64,000 nt of DNA from Limiplasma sp036645955 (GTDB lineage: Bacteria; Bacillota; Clostridia; Christensenellales; Aristaeellaceae), in the NCBI GenBank assembly GCA_036645955.1, contig JAVXND010000004.1, forward strand, positions 37,200 to 101,199, given 5' to 3'. Shown here in pieces: positions 1 to 7,271 of this stretch. Within the stretch, counting starts at the first letter, position 1. Every line of letters starts with the position of its first letter. The translations under genes were made by a program, and so were the position numbers. The notes beneath the pieces were generated by a model, which saw only the letters and a program-made list of their open reading frames with translations, was not told the origin of the DNA and did not search any database.

Positions 1-247
1 CGTTTGTATAGGTATTGTAGTGATAAGCCGATGGACGACAGCGCATGAACCTCGGATCCGTAAAATCCTGCCCCACCAGCTCCGAACCGATGGCCCGTCC
101 GTTCACCTTCACCAGACTGCCATTGGCTTGGTGGGGAAACAGCACTTGGCTCATCCCCGTTAGCGCCAAGGGGTACAGCAAGCCGCAAACCAGCAATAGC
201 ACCAAAGTAACAAGAATCGGCTTTTTGATTTCGCGTAAAAATTTCAT
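1..247 (-). CDS. kdpC: KdpC, potassium-transporting ATPase subunit C (partial, N-terminal part)
   Basis: The frame starts with ATG at 247 and leaves the window at position 1, so only about 82 residues are seen. It begins MKFLREIKKPILVTLVLLLV, a single N-terminal membrane anchor, followed by the family-typical stretch with SELVGQDFTDPRFMRCRPSA. KdpC is the small subunit that stabilises the KdpFABC high-affinity K+ pump in the cytoplasmic membrane. It lies 18 bp after kdpB, in operon order. kdpDE, the usual sensor/regulator, would lie further left, outside the window. Confidence 0.95.
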   Translation of the reverse strand, partial: MKFLREIKKPILVTLVLLLVCGLLYPLALTGMSQVLFPHQANGSLVKVNGRAIGSELVGQDFTDPRFMRCRPSAYHYNTYTN

Positions 248-265
248 CCATTTAACCTCCCGCAA

Positions 266-2332
266 TCATAGGCTCAAGCCCAGTAAAGTAATCAGGGGTG
301 CAACAATCAGGTCAATCAGTTTAATGCCCGCAAAGGGAGTCAGCACGCCGCCCAAGCCATAAATCAGCAGGTTGCGTCCCAGCATTTTACCCGAGCTCAT
401 GGGGCGATAGGTTACGCCTCGCATGGCCAAAGGGATCAAGCAGGGGATAATGAGCGCGTTGAAAATCAAAGCAGAGAGAATGGCGCTTGTGGGGCTGGAG
501 AGCGCCATGATGTTTAATACCCGCATTTGCGGTATCACCATCATAAACATGGCGGGGATAATGGCAAAGTACTTGGCAATATCGTTTGCAATGGAAAATG
601 TGGTGAGGGAGCCGCGCGTAATCAGCAGCTGTTTTCCAATTTCCACAACCTCTAAAATCTTGGTGGGGTCGGAATCCAAATCCACCATGTTTGCCGCTTC
701 CTTGGCGGCAGAGGTGCCAGAGTTCATGGCAAGCCCCACATCCGCTTGAGCCAAAGCGGGCGCATCGTTGGTGCCGTCGCCCGTCATGGCAACCAGCTTC
801 CCCATGGCCTGCTCATCCTTAATGACCTTGATTTTATCCTCGGGGCGGCACTGTGCTATAAAGCCATCCACGCCCGCCTCCTGCGCAATGGTGGCCGCAG
901 TGAGGGGATTATCGCCCGTACACATAATGGTTTTAATGCCAATGGCGCGCAGGCGCGCAAAGCGCTCAGGCAAACCCGCTTTAACGGTATCCTTCAAGTA
1001 AATAACGCCCAGAATTTTGTTGCCGACGCTCACCGCCAAGGGCGTTCCCCCTAAGCGTGACACCTCTGTTACGCAAGCCTCCAAATCGCTTGGCACCTTG
1101 CCGCCAAGCGCTGTTACATGCTTGCAAATGGCCTCGTATGCGCCCTTGCGGATGAGGGTACCATCGGGCAGGTCAATGCCGCTCATGCAGGTTTTTGCGG
1201 AAAACTCAAGGTATACTGCGCCAGAAAAGCGCTCGTTCACAGCAACGCCGCGTTCCCTTGCCAGTGCAAGCACTGATTTGCCTTCTGGCGTATCATCGTT
1301 TAAGGAGGACACCACCGCGTAATGGATCAGCTGTGCAATATCGGTATTGCCCACAGGCATAAACGCCGCCGCCATACGGTTGCCATAGGTGATGGTGCCC
1401 GTCTTATCCAAAATCATGGTATCTACATCGCCGCAAGCTTCCACAGCCTTGCCAGACATGGCAATCACGTTAAAGCGCGTTACGCGGTCCATTCCCGCAA
1501 TGCCTATGGCGGAAAGCAGTGCCCCAATTGTGGTGGGAATCAGGCAAACCGCCAAAGCAATAAGCGTTGAAATAGGCAGAAGCACCCCGCTGTATTTGCC
1601 AATGGGATACAGCGTTACAATCACCGCCAAAAAGATGATGGTTAAGCTTACCAGCAGTGTATTGAGTGCAATTTCATTTGGGGTTTTCTTGCGGGACGCG
1701 CCTTCCACCAAAGCAATCATGCGATCCAAAAAGCTATTGCCAGGGTCGGAGGTAACGCGGATTTTCAGCCAATCGCTGGTTACGGTCGTGCCGCCAGTTA
1801 CCGACGCAAAATCGCCGCCGGATTCACGCATCACAGGTGCTGATTCACCTGTAATGGCGGATTCATCCACAGAAGCGGTGCCTTGCACAACTTCACCATC
1901 GCTTGGGATGATTTCGTTGGCGTTTACAAGTATGATATCGCCCTTTTTGAGGTCGCCAGAGCTTACGATGGTTTCACTGCCATCACTGCCTAGCAAGCGC
2001 GCATCCGTTTGCTTCTGCGTCTTTTTCAAGGTAGCCGCCTGTGCCTTGCCTCTGCCTTCGGCAACAGCCTCCGCAAAGTTTGCAAACAGCACCGTAATGA
2101 GCAAAATGAAAAACACAAGGAGATTGTAAAGGCGCAGGCTGCCCATATCGCCCGCATCCCCAAACAAGCTTGGGAAAAGCGCTAGCACCAAAGTCAGCAG
2201 ACAGCCAACCTCCACCACAAGCATCACGGGGTTTTTGATCATATACCTTGGGTTGAGCTTTACAAAAGAATCCCTGATCGACGACCAAAGAATGTCTTTG
2301 GTAATAAACTTTGTTTTTTTAAGCGTGCGCAT
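266..2332 (-). CDS. kdpB: KdpB, P-type ATPase subunit of the K+ pump
   Basis: About 688 aa, normal for KdpB. It has the P-type ATPase signatures: actuator ITGES, the phosphorylation site ILDKTGTIT with Asp near residue 309, and the hinge motif GDGTNDAPAL. It hydrolyses ATP to drive K+ uptake through KdpA. The start is placed at ATG 2332, about 10-12 nt after AGAGAGG. An in-frame ATG at 2344 is an alternative, and an upstream in-frame start at 2392 would overlap kdpA. It follows kdpA by 31 bp. All key residues seem intact. Confidence 0.96.
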   Translation of the reverse strand: MRTLKKTKFITKDILWSSIRDSFVKLNPRYMIKNPVMLVVEVGCLLTLVLALFPSLFGDAGDMGSLRLYNLLVFFILLITVLFANFAEAVAEGRGKAQAATLKKTQKQTDARLLGSDGSETIVSSGDLKKGDIILVNANEIIPSDGEVVQGTASVDESAITGESAPVMRESGGDFASVTGGTTVTSDWLKIRVTSDPGNSFLDRMIALVEGASRKKTPNEIALNTLLVSLTIIFLAVIVTLYPIGKYSGVLLPISTLIALAVCLIPTTIGALLSAIGIAGMDRVTRFNVIAMSGKAVEACGDVDTMILDKTGTITYGNRMAAAFMPVGNTDIAQLIHYAVVSSLNDDTPEGKSVLALARERGVAVNERFSGAVYLEFSAKTCMSGIDLPDGTLIRKGAYEAICKHVTALGGKVPSDLEACVTEVSRLGGTPLAVSVGNKILGVIYLKDTVKAGLPERFARLRAIGIKTIMCTGDNPLTAATIAQEAGVDGFIAQCRPEDKIKVIKDEQAMGKLVAMTGDGTNDAPALAQADVGLAMNSGTSAAKEAANMVDLDSDPTKILEVVEIGKQLLITRGSLTTFSIANDIAKYFAIIPAMFMMVIPQMRVLNIMALSSPTSAILSALIFNALIIPCLIPLAMRGVTYRPMSSGKMLGRNLLIYGLGGVLTPFAGIKLIDLIVAPLITLLGLSL

Positions 2333-2363
2333 GGTATATTCCATCCTCTCTTGGTTACAAGCT

Positions 2364-4103
2364 TTAGCTCCAAAGGGTGAGGTGCTCGGCAATGGGGCCT
2401 AGCGCCAACGCAGGAAAAAAGGTCAGTGCCGCAAAAATGTAGACCACTGCCACCATCACCAGTGAAAACCCAATGGTGTTGGTTTTGAGGGTACCAATGG
2501 TTTCGTTCACATGCCGCTTGCTCATGAGGGACCAAGCAATGGCAAGCTGCAGCACAATGGACAGGTAGCGGCCAAAGAACATTGCAAGCCCTGTGGTAAT
2601 ATTCCAGAAATAGGTGTTATCTGCCAAGCCTTCAAAGCCCGATCCATTGTTTGCGGCAGAGGATGCAAATTCGTACAGCACCTGCGAAAGCCCATGAAGG
2701 CCTGTATTGGTGATACCCGCAAGGCCTGCGGGGGTGGATACTGCAAGGGCAGAAAACCCAAGAATCAGCAAGGGATGAATCATGATGCACAAAACAATGA
2801 GCTTCATTTCGCGTCCCTCAATCTTTTTGCCAAGATATTCGGGCGTGCGGCCAATCATCAATCCGCAAAGGAACACGGCCAAAATGGCGTACATGATCAT
2901 GTTCATCAGCCCTACGCCCTTGCCGCCAAAAACGCAGTTAAGCATCATGTGCAGCAGCGGAATCATGCCGCCAAGGGGCGTGAGGGTATCGTGCATGTTA
3001 TTCACGGTTCCTGTGGTAAAGGAAGTGGTGGTGGTGGTAAAAAGAGCCGACTGCGCAACCCCGAAGCGCACCTCCTTGCCCTCCATACTGCCCATGGATT
3101 GATCCAGCCCAAGCTTTGCAAGGGCGGGATTGCCTGCCATTTCCGCATAGTAGCACACCAGCACGCCCACCAAAAACAGAATGCTCATGGCCGCGAAAAT
3201 GGTGCGTCCTTCGCCGCCCATCCATGTGGGGCGCTGTGTGAGCGCATGGGCTTGAACCGCTCCGTTTTTCTCCTTTTTGCGGTTGTGAAACATGAGCCCA
3301 AAGGTGATGACGCTTGCGCCAGGCAACAGCATCATGGAAATCAGCTCCGCCAAATTGGTGATGATGTTGGGGTTTTCAAGCGGCGTTGCGGAGTTTGCTC
3401 CCAAAAAGCCGCCGCCATTGGTGCCCAAATGCTTGATGATTTCAAGCGCCGCAATCGGCCCCATTGCAATGTCTTGGTTCTTGCCTTCAAGCGTAAGCAC
3501 CGTAGCATTAGGTGCCAGGTTTTGAGGCACGCCCTGCCACACCAGAAAAAGCCCCATGATCAGGCTGATGGGAAGCAGCACGCGGGTGGTAATGCGAACC
3601 ATGTCCACATAAAAATTGCCCATGTCCTTTGAAGCGCCCGTCATGCCGCGGCAAAAAGCCATGCAAGCCGCATACCCTGTGGCGGCAGAGGTAAACATCA
3701 TAAAAATAATCACAAGCATTTGCGAAAGGTACGAAAGACCGCTTTCGCCAGCATAATGCTGTAGATTGGTATTGGTGATAAAGCTGATCATGGTATTGAA
3801 GGAAAGGGACGGCTCCATTGCGCCAATGCCATTGGGGTTCAACGCTGGCAACGCTTGTATGCGCAAAACCAAGTAGCCCGCGCCTGCCATCATAGCGTTT
3901 GTAACAATCAGCGCCAGCACATATTTTTTCCAGCTCATGGTTTCGTCTTTTTGAATACCGCATATGCGGTAAATCAGCTGATCCACCCGATTCATCACAG
4001 GATCGGCAAAGGTATGCTGAGCCATGGCAATATGGTACATGTATTTGCCCATTGGGATCACAAGCACCACGAAAATGCCCAATGTAAGAATGATTTGCAA
4101 CAT
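2364..4103 (-). CDS. kdpA: KdpA, K+-translocating channel-like subunit
   Basis: 579 aa with about ten hydrophobic segments. Family stretches are visible, including GTNGGGFLGANSATPLENP and the later GGKGVG motif; the G-rich loops form the selectivity filter in this superfamily of K+ transporter-like proteins. KdpA moves K+ across the cytoplasmic membrane and is coupled to KdpB. ATG at 4103 is preceded by AGGAGG with 8 nt spacing. It sits just after the mini-ORF kdpF in a kdpF-A-B-C operon. Confidence 0.96.
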   Translation of the reverse strand: MLQIILTLGIFVVLVIPMGKYMYHIAMAQHTFADPVMNRVDQLIYRICGIQKDETMSWKKYVLALIVTNAMMAGAGYLVLRIQALPALNPNGIGAMEPSLSFNTMISFITNTNLQHYAGESGLSYLSQMLVIIFMMFTSAATGYAACMAFCRGMTGASKDMGNFYVDMVRITTRVLLPISLIMGLFLVWQGVPQNLAPNATVLTLEGKNQDIAMGPIAALEIIKHLGTNGGGFLGANSATPLENPNIITNLAELISMMLLPGASVITFGLMFHNRKKEKNGAVQAHALTQRPTWMGGEGRTIFAAMSILFLVGVLVCYYAEMAGNPALAKLGLDQSMGSMEGKEVRFGVAQSALFTTTTTSFTTGTVNNMHDTLTPLGGMIPLLHMMLNCVFGGKGVGLMNMIMYAILAVFLCGLMIGRTPEYLGKKIEGREMKLIVLCIMIHPLLILGFSALAVSTPAGLAGITNTGLHGLSQVLYEFASSAANNGSGFEGLADNTYFWNITTGLAMFFGRYLSIVLQLAIAWSLMSKRHVNETIGTLKTNTIGFSLVMVAVVYIFAALTFFPALALGPIAEHLTLWS

Positions 4104-4144
4104 CAGTTAGACCTCCTGCGTTTTTGCAGCTATCGCAAGCCAAT

Positions 4145-4222
4145 TTAAAACTTTTCTGGATTCACCAGTGCATAAAGCAAGTAGCCTGCAAGCAATGCAA
4201 TGATGATGACTAAAAGGATCAT
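4145..4222 (-). CDS. kdpF: KdpF mini-protein of the K+ pump
   Basis: A 25-residue peptide, MILLVIIIALLAGYLLYALV followed by NPEKF and a TAA stop. One hydrophobic helix with the C-terminal L-x-x-PE-K/R-F ending is characteristic of KdpF, which stabilises the KdpABC complex in the membrane. AGGAGG lies 9 nt before ATG 4222. It is 41 bp upstream of kdpA. Confidence 0.88.
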   Translation of the reverse strand: MILLVIIIALLAGYLLYALVNPEKF

Positions 4223-4235
4223 TCACCCATACCTC

Positions 4236-4337
4236 CTACTTTTTTAATTGGCGTTCACACCAATCCGCAAGCAGCTTTACCACAAAAAAAGAAGCAAGTA
4301 CGATTGTCATCATGCTTAAATCCATCCAAAAATTCAT
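4236..4337 (-). CDS. Small membrane peptide at the head of the kdp operon
   Basis: A 33-residue frame, MNFWMDLSMMTIVLASFFVV then KLLADWCERQLKK, with a strong GGGGAGG site 7 nt before ATG 4337 and TAG at 4236, only 13 bp from kdpF. It has one hydrophobic helix and a basic/acidic tail. Extra small reading frames ahead of kdpA have been described for a clostridial kdp operon, and this could be such a gene. No homology search was possible, so its function is unknown. The good ribosome site and tight packing argue that it is translated. Confidence 0.6.
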   Translation of the reverse strand: MNFWMDLSMMTIVLASFFVVKLLADWCERQLKK

Positions 4338-4471
4338 TCAAAGTCCTCCCCCCTGCTCTGCCTTGGTACAGGGATCATTATGGGACCATTCGTGCTTGAA
4401 TGGGATAAAGCTCTTTGGTGCCGCGTAAAGATTGCATAAGGATCTGTGTGTGATGCGAAGGTGTGATCCCC

Positions 4472-4537
4472 ATCCACGAACGCCGCGCTTCTCATCCACG
4501 AATGCTGCACTCATCATCAATGAACGCAGCGTTCCCT
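4472..4537 (+). repeat. Three 22-bp tandem units (short copy of the repeat array)
   Basis: Units start at 4472, 4494 and 4516. They match the larger array at 6295-6580: two units begin ATCCACGAA and the last is the terminal variant beginning ATCAATGAACGC and ending in CGTTCCCT. The last unit runs directly into the palindrome at 4534. Confidence 0.85.
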
Positions 4538-4569
4538 GTAGGCACACCATATATGGTGTGCCTACAGGG
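4534..4569. repeat. 36-bp perfect palindrome of the dispersed repeat family
   Basis: Left arm CCCTGTAGGCACACCATA is followed at once by its exact reverse complement, so both 18-nt arms pair completely. The central CACCATATATGGTG is shared with copies at 6585-6604 and 6800-6820, and with one substitution at 62826-62845. This copy has symmetric CCTACAGGG ends. It is followed by GATTCG, as at 6827. Confidence 0.9.
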
Positions 4570-4700
4570 ATTCGATTCATTTGTCGTTCAGCCAAATCAG
4601 AGGATTTATGCGGAATAAGACAATTTCATGACATAGGAGTCTGTATGCTAAATGTAGAACAGAACAAATGTTGGCTCAATCATTATTCCTTTCGTTTTTT

Positions 4701-4729
4701 TGTAACGAAAATCATTTATATGCGTCTAA
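4701..4729 (+). promoter_or_regulatory. ECF-type autoregulatory promoter of the sigma operon
   Basis: TGTAAC at 4701-4706, 16 nt, then CGTC at 4723-4726. This is the AAC-motif/CGTC layout of Bacillus/Clostridium ECF sigma promoters. It is about 50 bp before the sigma start. TTTCGTT and AACGAAA around the -35 form an inverted repeat. Confidence 0.7.
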
Positions 4730-4776
4730 TTGAGTGAAGAAAGCTTTCTGAATCCTTGGAGAGGGAGGTCGTGTGA

Positions 4777-5268
4777 TTGCAAGAGATTGATGATGTCTAT
4801 GAAGAATATCACGAATTGATTCATGCCTTTTTGCTTCGATTGTGTAGAAATGAACATCTTGCAGATGAAATGACGCAGGAAACGTTTTTTCGTGCATTAA
4901 AGCAATGGTCGCATTTCCGTGGTGACAGCAGCGTATCAACATGGCTGTGTACTATTGCAAAACATCTGTATTACGATACCATGCGCAAAAAGAATCCCGT
5001 ATCGTTGGAAACAGTGCAGGAAAAGACAGTATCTGATATTGCAGAGAATTTTGTCCGTAAGGATCAATTCATGACGGCACAACATCTACTTCATAATCTT
5101 TCCGAGCCATATCGCGAGGTTTTTACATTACGTACCTTTTGTGACATGACGCATGCTCAAATTGGGGAATTGTTCGGGAAAAGCGATTCATGGGCACGGA
5201 GCACCTATTTTCGAGCAAGAAAACTTTTGTCTGATTTGATGAAGGAGGACGATACGATTGAAAGCTAA
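4777..5268 (+). CDS. ECF-family RNA polymerase sigma factor
   Basis: 163 aa. Region 2 (about residues 10-75) carries the core-binding/-10 recognition helices around LADEMTQETFFRALKQW, and region 4 (about 105-158) is the -35-binding HTH around YREVFTLRTFCDMTHAQIGE. It starts with TTG at 4777: GGAGAGGGAGG lies just upstream, and the nearby GTG codons at 4771 and 4773 run into stops within six codons. It is followed with an 11-bp overlap by a zinc anti-sigma gene, so it is probably held inactive until an envelope signal arrives. The promoter at 4701 suggests it transcribes itself. Confidence 0.92.
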   Translation: MQEIDDVYEEYHELIHAFLLRLCRNEHLADEMTQETFFRALKQWSHFRGDSSVSTWLCTIAKHLYYDTMRKKNPVSLETVQEKTVSDIAENFVRKDQFMTAQHLLHNLSEPYREVFTLRTFCDMTHAQIGELFGKSDSWARSTYFRARKLLSDLMKEDDTIES

Positions 5269-6067
5269 TTGCAACATAGTGCGTGACTTGATTCCATTGG
5301 TGATCGATCATGCAGGAAGCACCGAGAGCGAAACACTGGTCAAGGAGCATGTGCAGGAATGTGAACCATGCAGCCAATATATGAAAGAGCTTCAAGCAGA
5401 CTTGTCCTGTCATGAAGATAATGGTAAAATAGAGCAACAGAATTTCGATAAAGTTGCACAACAAATGCGTAGGAAGCGCTTTTTTCGCATCTTGCGGAAT
5501 GTCATGATTGGTATCTTAGTAGGTATTTTGCTTGTCATCGTCGGGTTGCAGACCTGGACTCGACTGGCACAGGATTACACGATACCAGTCGGCAATGATG
5601 AGTACGACATTTCCCTTGCACAGTTAACAACCGGAGCAGTCGTTGTGAACGTGGATTATTATGGTAGCTATCTTTGTAGCGGTATAGATATCACGGAAGA
5701 AAAAAATCCAAATAGCATGAATATCATTCTCTATTTTTGCAACAAACGTTCCTTTATCAAACAATACATGGCTACGCCATATAAAAATTATAGTTGTATG
5801 GAAATTGCACCGGGTGATTTTCAAACCATTGGGGAAATTCGTCAGGGAACGCCAGAAGAGTACTGTGTTGTTTGGCACAAAGGAGATGTGGTGACATCTG
5901 CTTCGGATGAGCTGGAAACATATCTTCAGCTCGAAGACAGGTTTTCTGCTTTGGGACAGGTGCGTGATGGAAAATGGCTGATGAATGCGGAAGAACGGCA
6001 GCAAAGCAATGATATTCAAGCTCAAATGGATTCACTTCGCACAGTTGTTCCAGAGTGGAATCGCTGA
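5258..6067 (+). CDS. Membrane anti-sigma factor with zinc-finger domain
   Basis: 269 aa. The N-terminal cytoplasmic part has the HxxxCxxC zinc anti-sigma motif (H31, C35, C38, with C5 as a possible extra ligand). One membrane helix follows at about residues 82-98, then an extracytoplasmic domain of about 170 residues that I do not recognise and that presumably senses the signal. TTG start at 5258 with AAGGAGGA 8 nt upstream overlaps the sigma gene by 11 bp, which suggests translational coupling. Such proteins bind and silence their partner sigma factor until proteolysis or a conformational change. Confidence 0.87.
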   Translation: MKANCNIVRDLIPLVIDHAGSTESETLVKEHVQECEPCSQYMKELQADLSCHEDNGKIEQQNFDKVAQQMRRKRFFRILRNVMIGILVGILLVIVGLQTWTRLAQDYTIPVGNDEYDISLAQLTTGAVVVNVDYYGSYLCSGIDITEEKNPNSMNIILYFCNKRSFIKQYMATPYKNYSCMEIAPGDFQTIGEIRQGTPEEYCVVWHKGDVVTSASDELETYLQLEDRFSALGQVRDGKWLMNAEERQQSNDIQAQMDSLRTVVPEWNR

Positions 6068-6127
6068 CATTCACTAGGCACCTATTCACGCTTCATCGTA
6101 GTAACAAATATTGAAAATCGATTTTAT

Positions 6128-6163
6128 AAAACCGCAGAGTTTTCACAACTGCTGCGGTTTTTC
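6128..6163 (+). terminator. Rho-independent terminator of the sigma/anti-sigma operon
   Basis: Arms AAAACCGCAG and CTGCGGTTTTT with a loop of about 14 nt, ending in five T residues, 60 bp after the anti-sigma stop. Confidence 0.8.
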
Positions 6164-6249
6164 TCACGCGCTTCCGAGCGCATGGTGTTGCCACGGACCA
6201 CATCCAATTCGGCACTCGAAACATCTCGTATACCATTTTCAAAAAATAT

Positions 6250-6278
6250 TTGACAAATTCTCTTTTACAGTCTAAAAA
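6250..6278 (+). promoter_or_regulatory. Candidate promoter reading into the 22-bp array
   Basis: TTGACA at 6250-6255, 17 nt, then TAAAAA (4 of 6 matches to the -10). It points toward the tandem repeats starting at 6295. The weak -10 makes this tentative. Confidence 0.3.
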
Positions 6279-6294
6279 AGAAGCTGCGCTCCCT

Positions 6295-6580
6295 ATCCAC
6301 GAATGCTGCGTTCCCCATCCACGAATGCTGCGCTCCCTATCCACGAACGCCGCGCTTCTCATCCACGAATGCCGCGTTCCCCATCCACGAATGTTGCGCT
6401 CCCCATCCACGAATGCCGCGTTCCCCATCCACGAATGCCGCGTTCCCCATCCACGAACGCCGCGCTTCTCATCCACGAACGCCGCGTTCCCCATCCACGA
6501 ACGCAGCGCTTCTCATCCACGAATGCCGCATTCCCCATCCACGAATGCTGCGCTCATAATCAATGAACGCCACGTTCCCT
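6295..6580 (+). repeat. Tandem array of thirteen 22-bp units
   Basis: Thirteen head-to-tail units, consensus ATCCACGAATGCCGCG then TTCCCC, with variants at a few positions (gaatg/gaacg, cc/ct/tt, ttcccc/cttctc). There are no spacers. The last unit (6559-6580) is the terminal variant beginning ATCAATGAACGC. The array merges into the palindrome at 6577. Because 22 is not a multiple of 3, every frame reads a 22-residue peptide repeat, which explains long but meaningless open frames on both strands. Confidence 0.95.
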
Positions 6581-6622
6581 GTAGGGACACCATATATGGT
6601 GTCCGCCCAGTTAGCGTTCGGT
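6577..6622 (+). repeat. Palindromic element terminating the 22-bp array
   Basis: CCCTGTAG leads into the 20-bp perfect palindrome GGACACCATATATGGTGTCC at 6585-6604, then GCCCAGTTAGCGTTC. The same right-hand sequence, with few changes, follows the palindrome that ends the 19-bp array (GCCCAGCTGGCGTTC at 62846-62860). Confidence 0.9.
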
Positions 6623-6677
6623 AATTCCCTAAATATCCGCAGACATTGCCATATCGCCACACGTCAATACATGCAGC

Positions 6678-6724
6678 TCGCGTCCATGAATGCTGCGTTC
6701 CCAACGCAGCATTCATGGACGCGA
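6678..6724. repeat. Perfect inverted repeat of one 22-bp unit
   Basis: Arms of 22 nt (6678-6699 and 6703-6724) are exact reverse complements around a CCC loop. Each arm contains ATGAATGCTGCGTT, a variant of the array unit. It lies between two oppositely oriented palindromic elements (6577-6622 and 6787-6830). Confidence 0.9.
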
Positions 6725-6786
6725 ACCACTTTATGGTCAACCACTCGCCTATGGCTTTGTTCCTTGACTTGAATGCATAGGGGGGA

Positions 6787-6830
6787 AACGCCAACCGGGC
6801 GGACACCATATATGGTGTCCCTACAGGGAT
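6787..6830 (-). repeat. Inverted copy of the palindromic element
   Basis: Reads, on the minus strand, CCCTGTAG, the palindrome GGACACCATATATGGTGTCC, then GCCCGGTTGGCGTTTC: the same layout as 6577-6622 in the opposite orientation. Flanking sequence also matches in inverted form: AATACATGCAGCT at 6667-6679 recurs as its reverse complement around 6850-6862. Confidence 0.88.
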
Positions 6831-6870
6831 TCGGGCATTCATGGGTAAAAGCTGCATGTATTGGCGTGTT

Positions 6871-6926
6871 GCTATGTGCTATGTGCTACGTGCTACGTGC
6901 TATGCGTTATATGCTATGTGCTTCGC
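6871..6926 (+). repeat. Heptamer tandem repeat (about eight units)
   Basis: Units GCTATGT, GCTATGT, GCTACGT, GCTACGT, GCTATGC, GTTATAT, GCTATGT, GCTTCGC in direct succession. No gene is supported around it; the rest of 6927-7114 shows nothing recognisable. Confidence 0.85.
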
Positions 6927-7114
6927 CCGCGGTTTTCCCGTCCATGCAGGCATCATTCGCAGGTGTGCGCTACACGTATGGGTATGTTGCTATATGGGAT
7001 GGCGGTGCGAACGAAGCTTTGTTCTGCTTTTGTTTAACGATGGATTTTGCATAACTATTCAAGTAATTCTGCACAAGGTGATGTCCCTATCCTCGATTTC
7101 AACATTGTGGATAC

Positions 7115-7144
7115 AAAAAAGTACTGCCTATGCAGTGCTTTTTT
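7115..7144. terminator. Bidirectional terminator-like hairpin
   Basis: AAAAAAGTACTGC, loop CTAT, GCAGTGCTTTTTT: a 13-bp stem with one G-T pair and A/T tracts on both sides. It has no obvious plus-strand gene to serve within 1 kb, so it may mark the end of an untranslated or decayed transcript. Confidence 0.65.
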
Positions 7145-7198
7145 GACGGCTTACCCTTCCCCTTGTGACATTGACATTGTTTTTATTGTGCTCCCAAT

Positions 7199-7234
7199 GA
7201 AAAAGATGGTTTGCACTTCATCGCGCAAACCATC
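7199..7234 (-). terminator. Terminator of the secreted-protein gene
   Basis: On the minus strand GATGGTTTGC, a 10-nt loop, GCAAACCATC, then TTTTTC, 38 bp after the stop at 7272. Confidence 0.8.
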
Positions 7235-7271
7235 CCTCTTATTGGCACAGATATACCAGCCTTGGATCAGC

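Larger units (their letters stand above)
4338..4700. other. Intergenic region between kdp and the sigma operon, with repeat remnants
   Basis: Divergent spacer holding the kdp leader side and a short copy of the dispersed repeat family (three 22-bp units at 4472-4537, then a palindrome at 4534-4569). I see no clear sigma-70 promoter for kdp; a CATAAT on the minus strand near 4379 is a weak -10 candidate without a good -35. No gene is supported here. Confidence 0.5.

Noticed and set aside
2511..3632. 373-residue frame antisense to kdpA
   Set aside because: His/Lys/Gln-rich shadow of a membrane-protein gene.
4338..4470. Possible c-di-AMP or other riboswitch before kdp
   Set aside because: Spacer too short, and no conserved stems or motif visible.
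6295..6580. Tandem 22-bp array considered as a CRISPR
   Set aside because: Units are head to tail with no unique spacers, and no cas genes are in the window.
6250..6857. Open frames on both strands in the 22-bp array and palindrome region
   Set aside because: By-products of a repeat whose length is not a multiple of three; no ribosome site and no known domain.
6871..6926. Heptamer repeat considered as part of a coding repeat protein
   Set aside because: No supported frame or ribosome site; the frames crossing it also cross the palindromic element.
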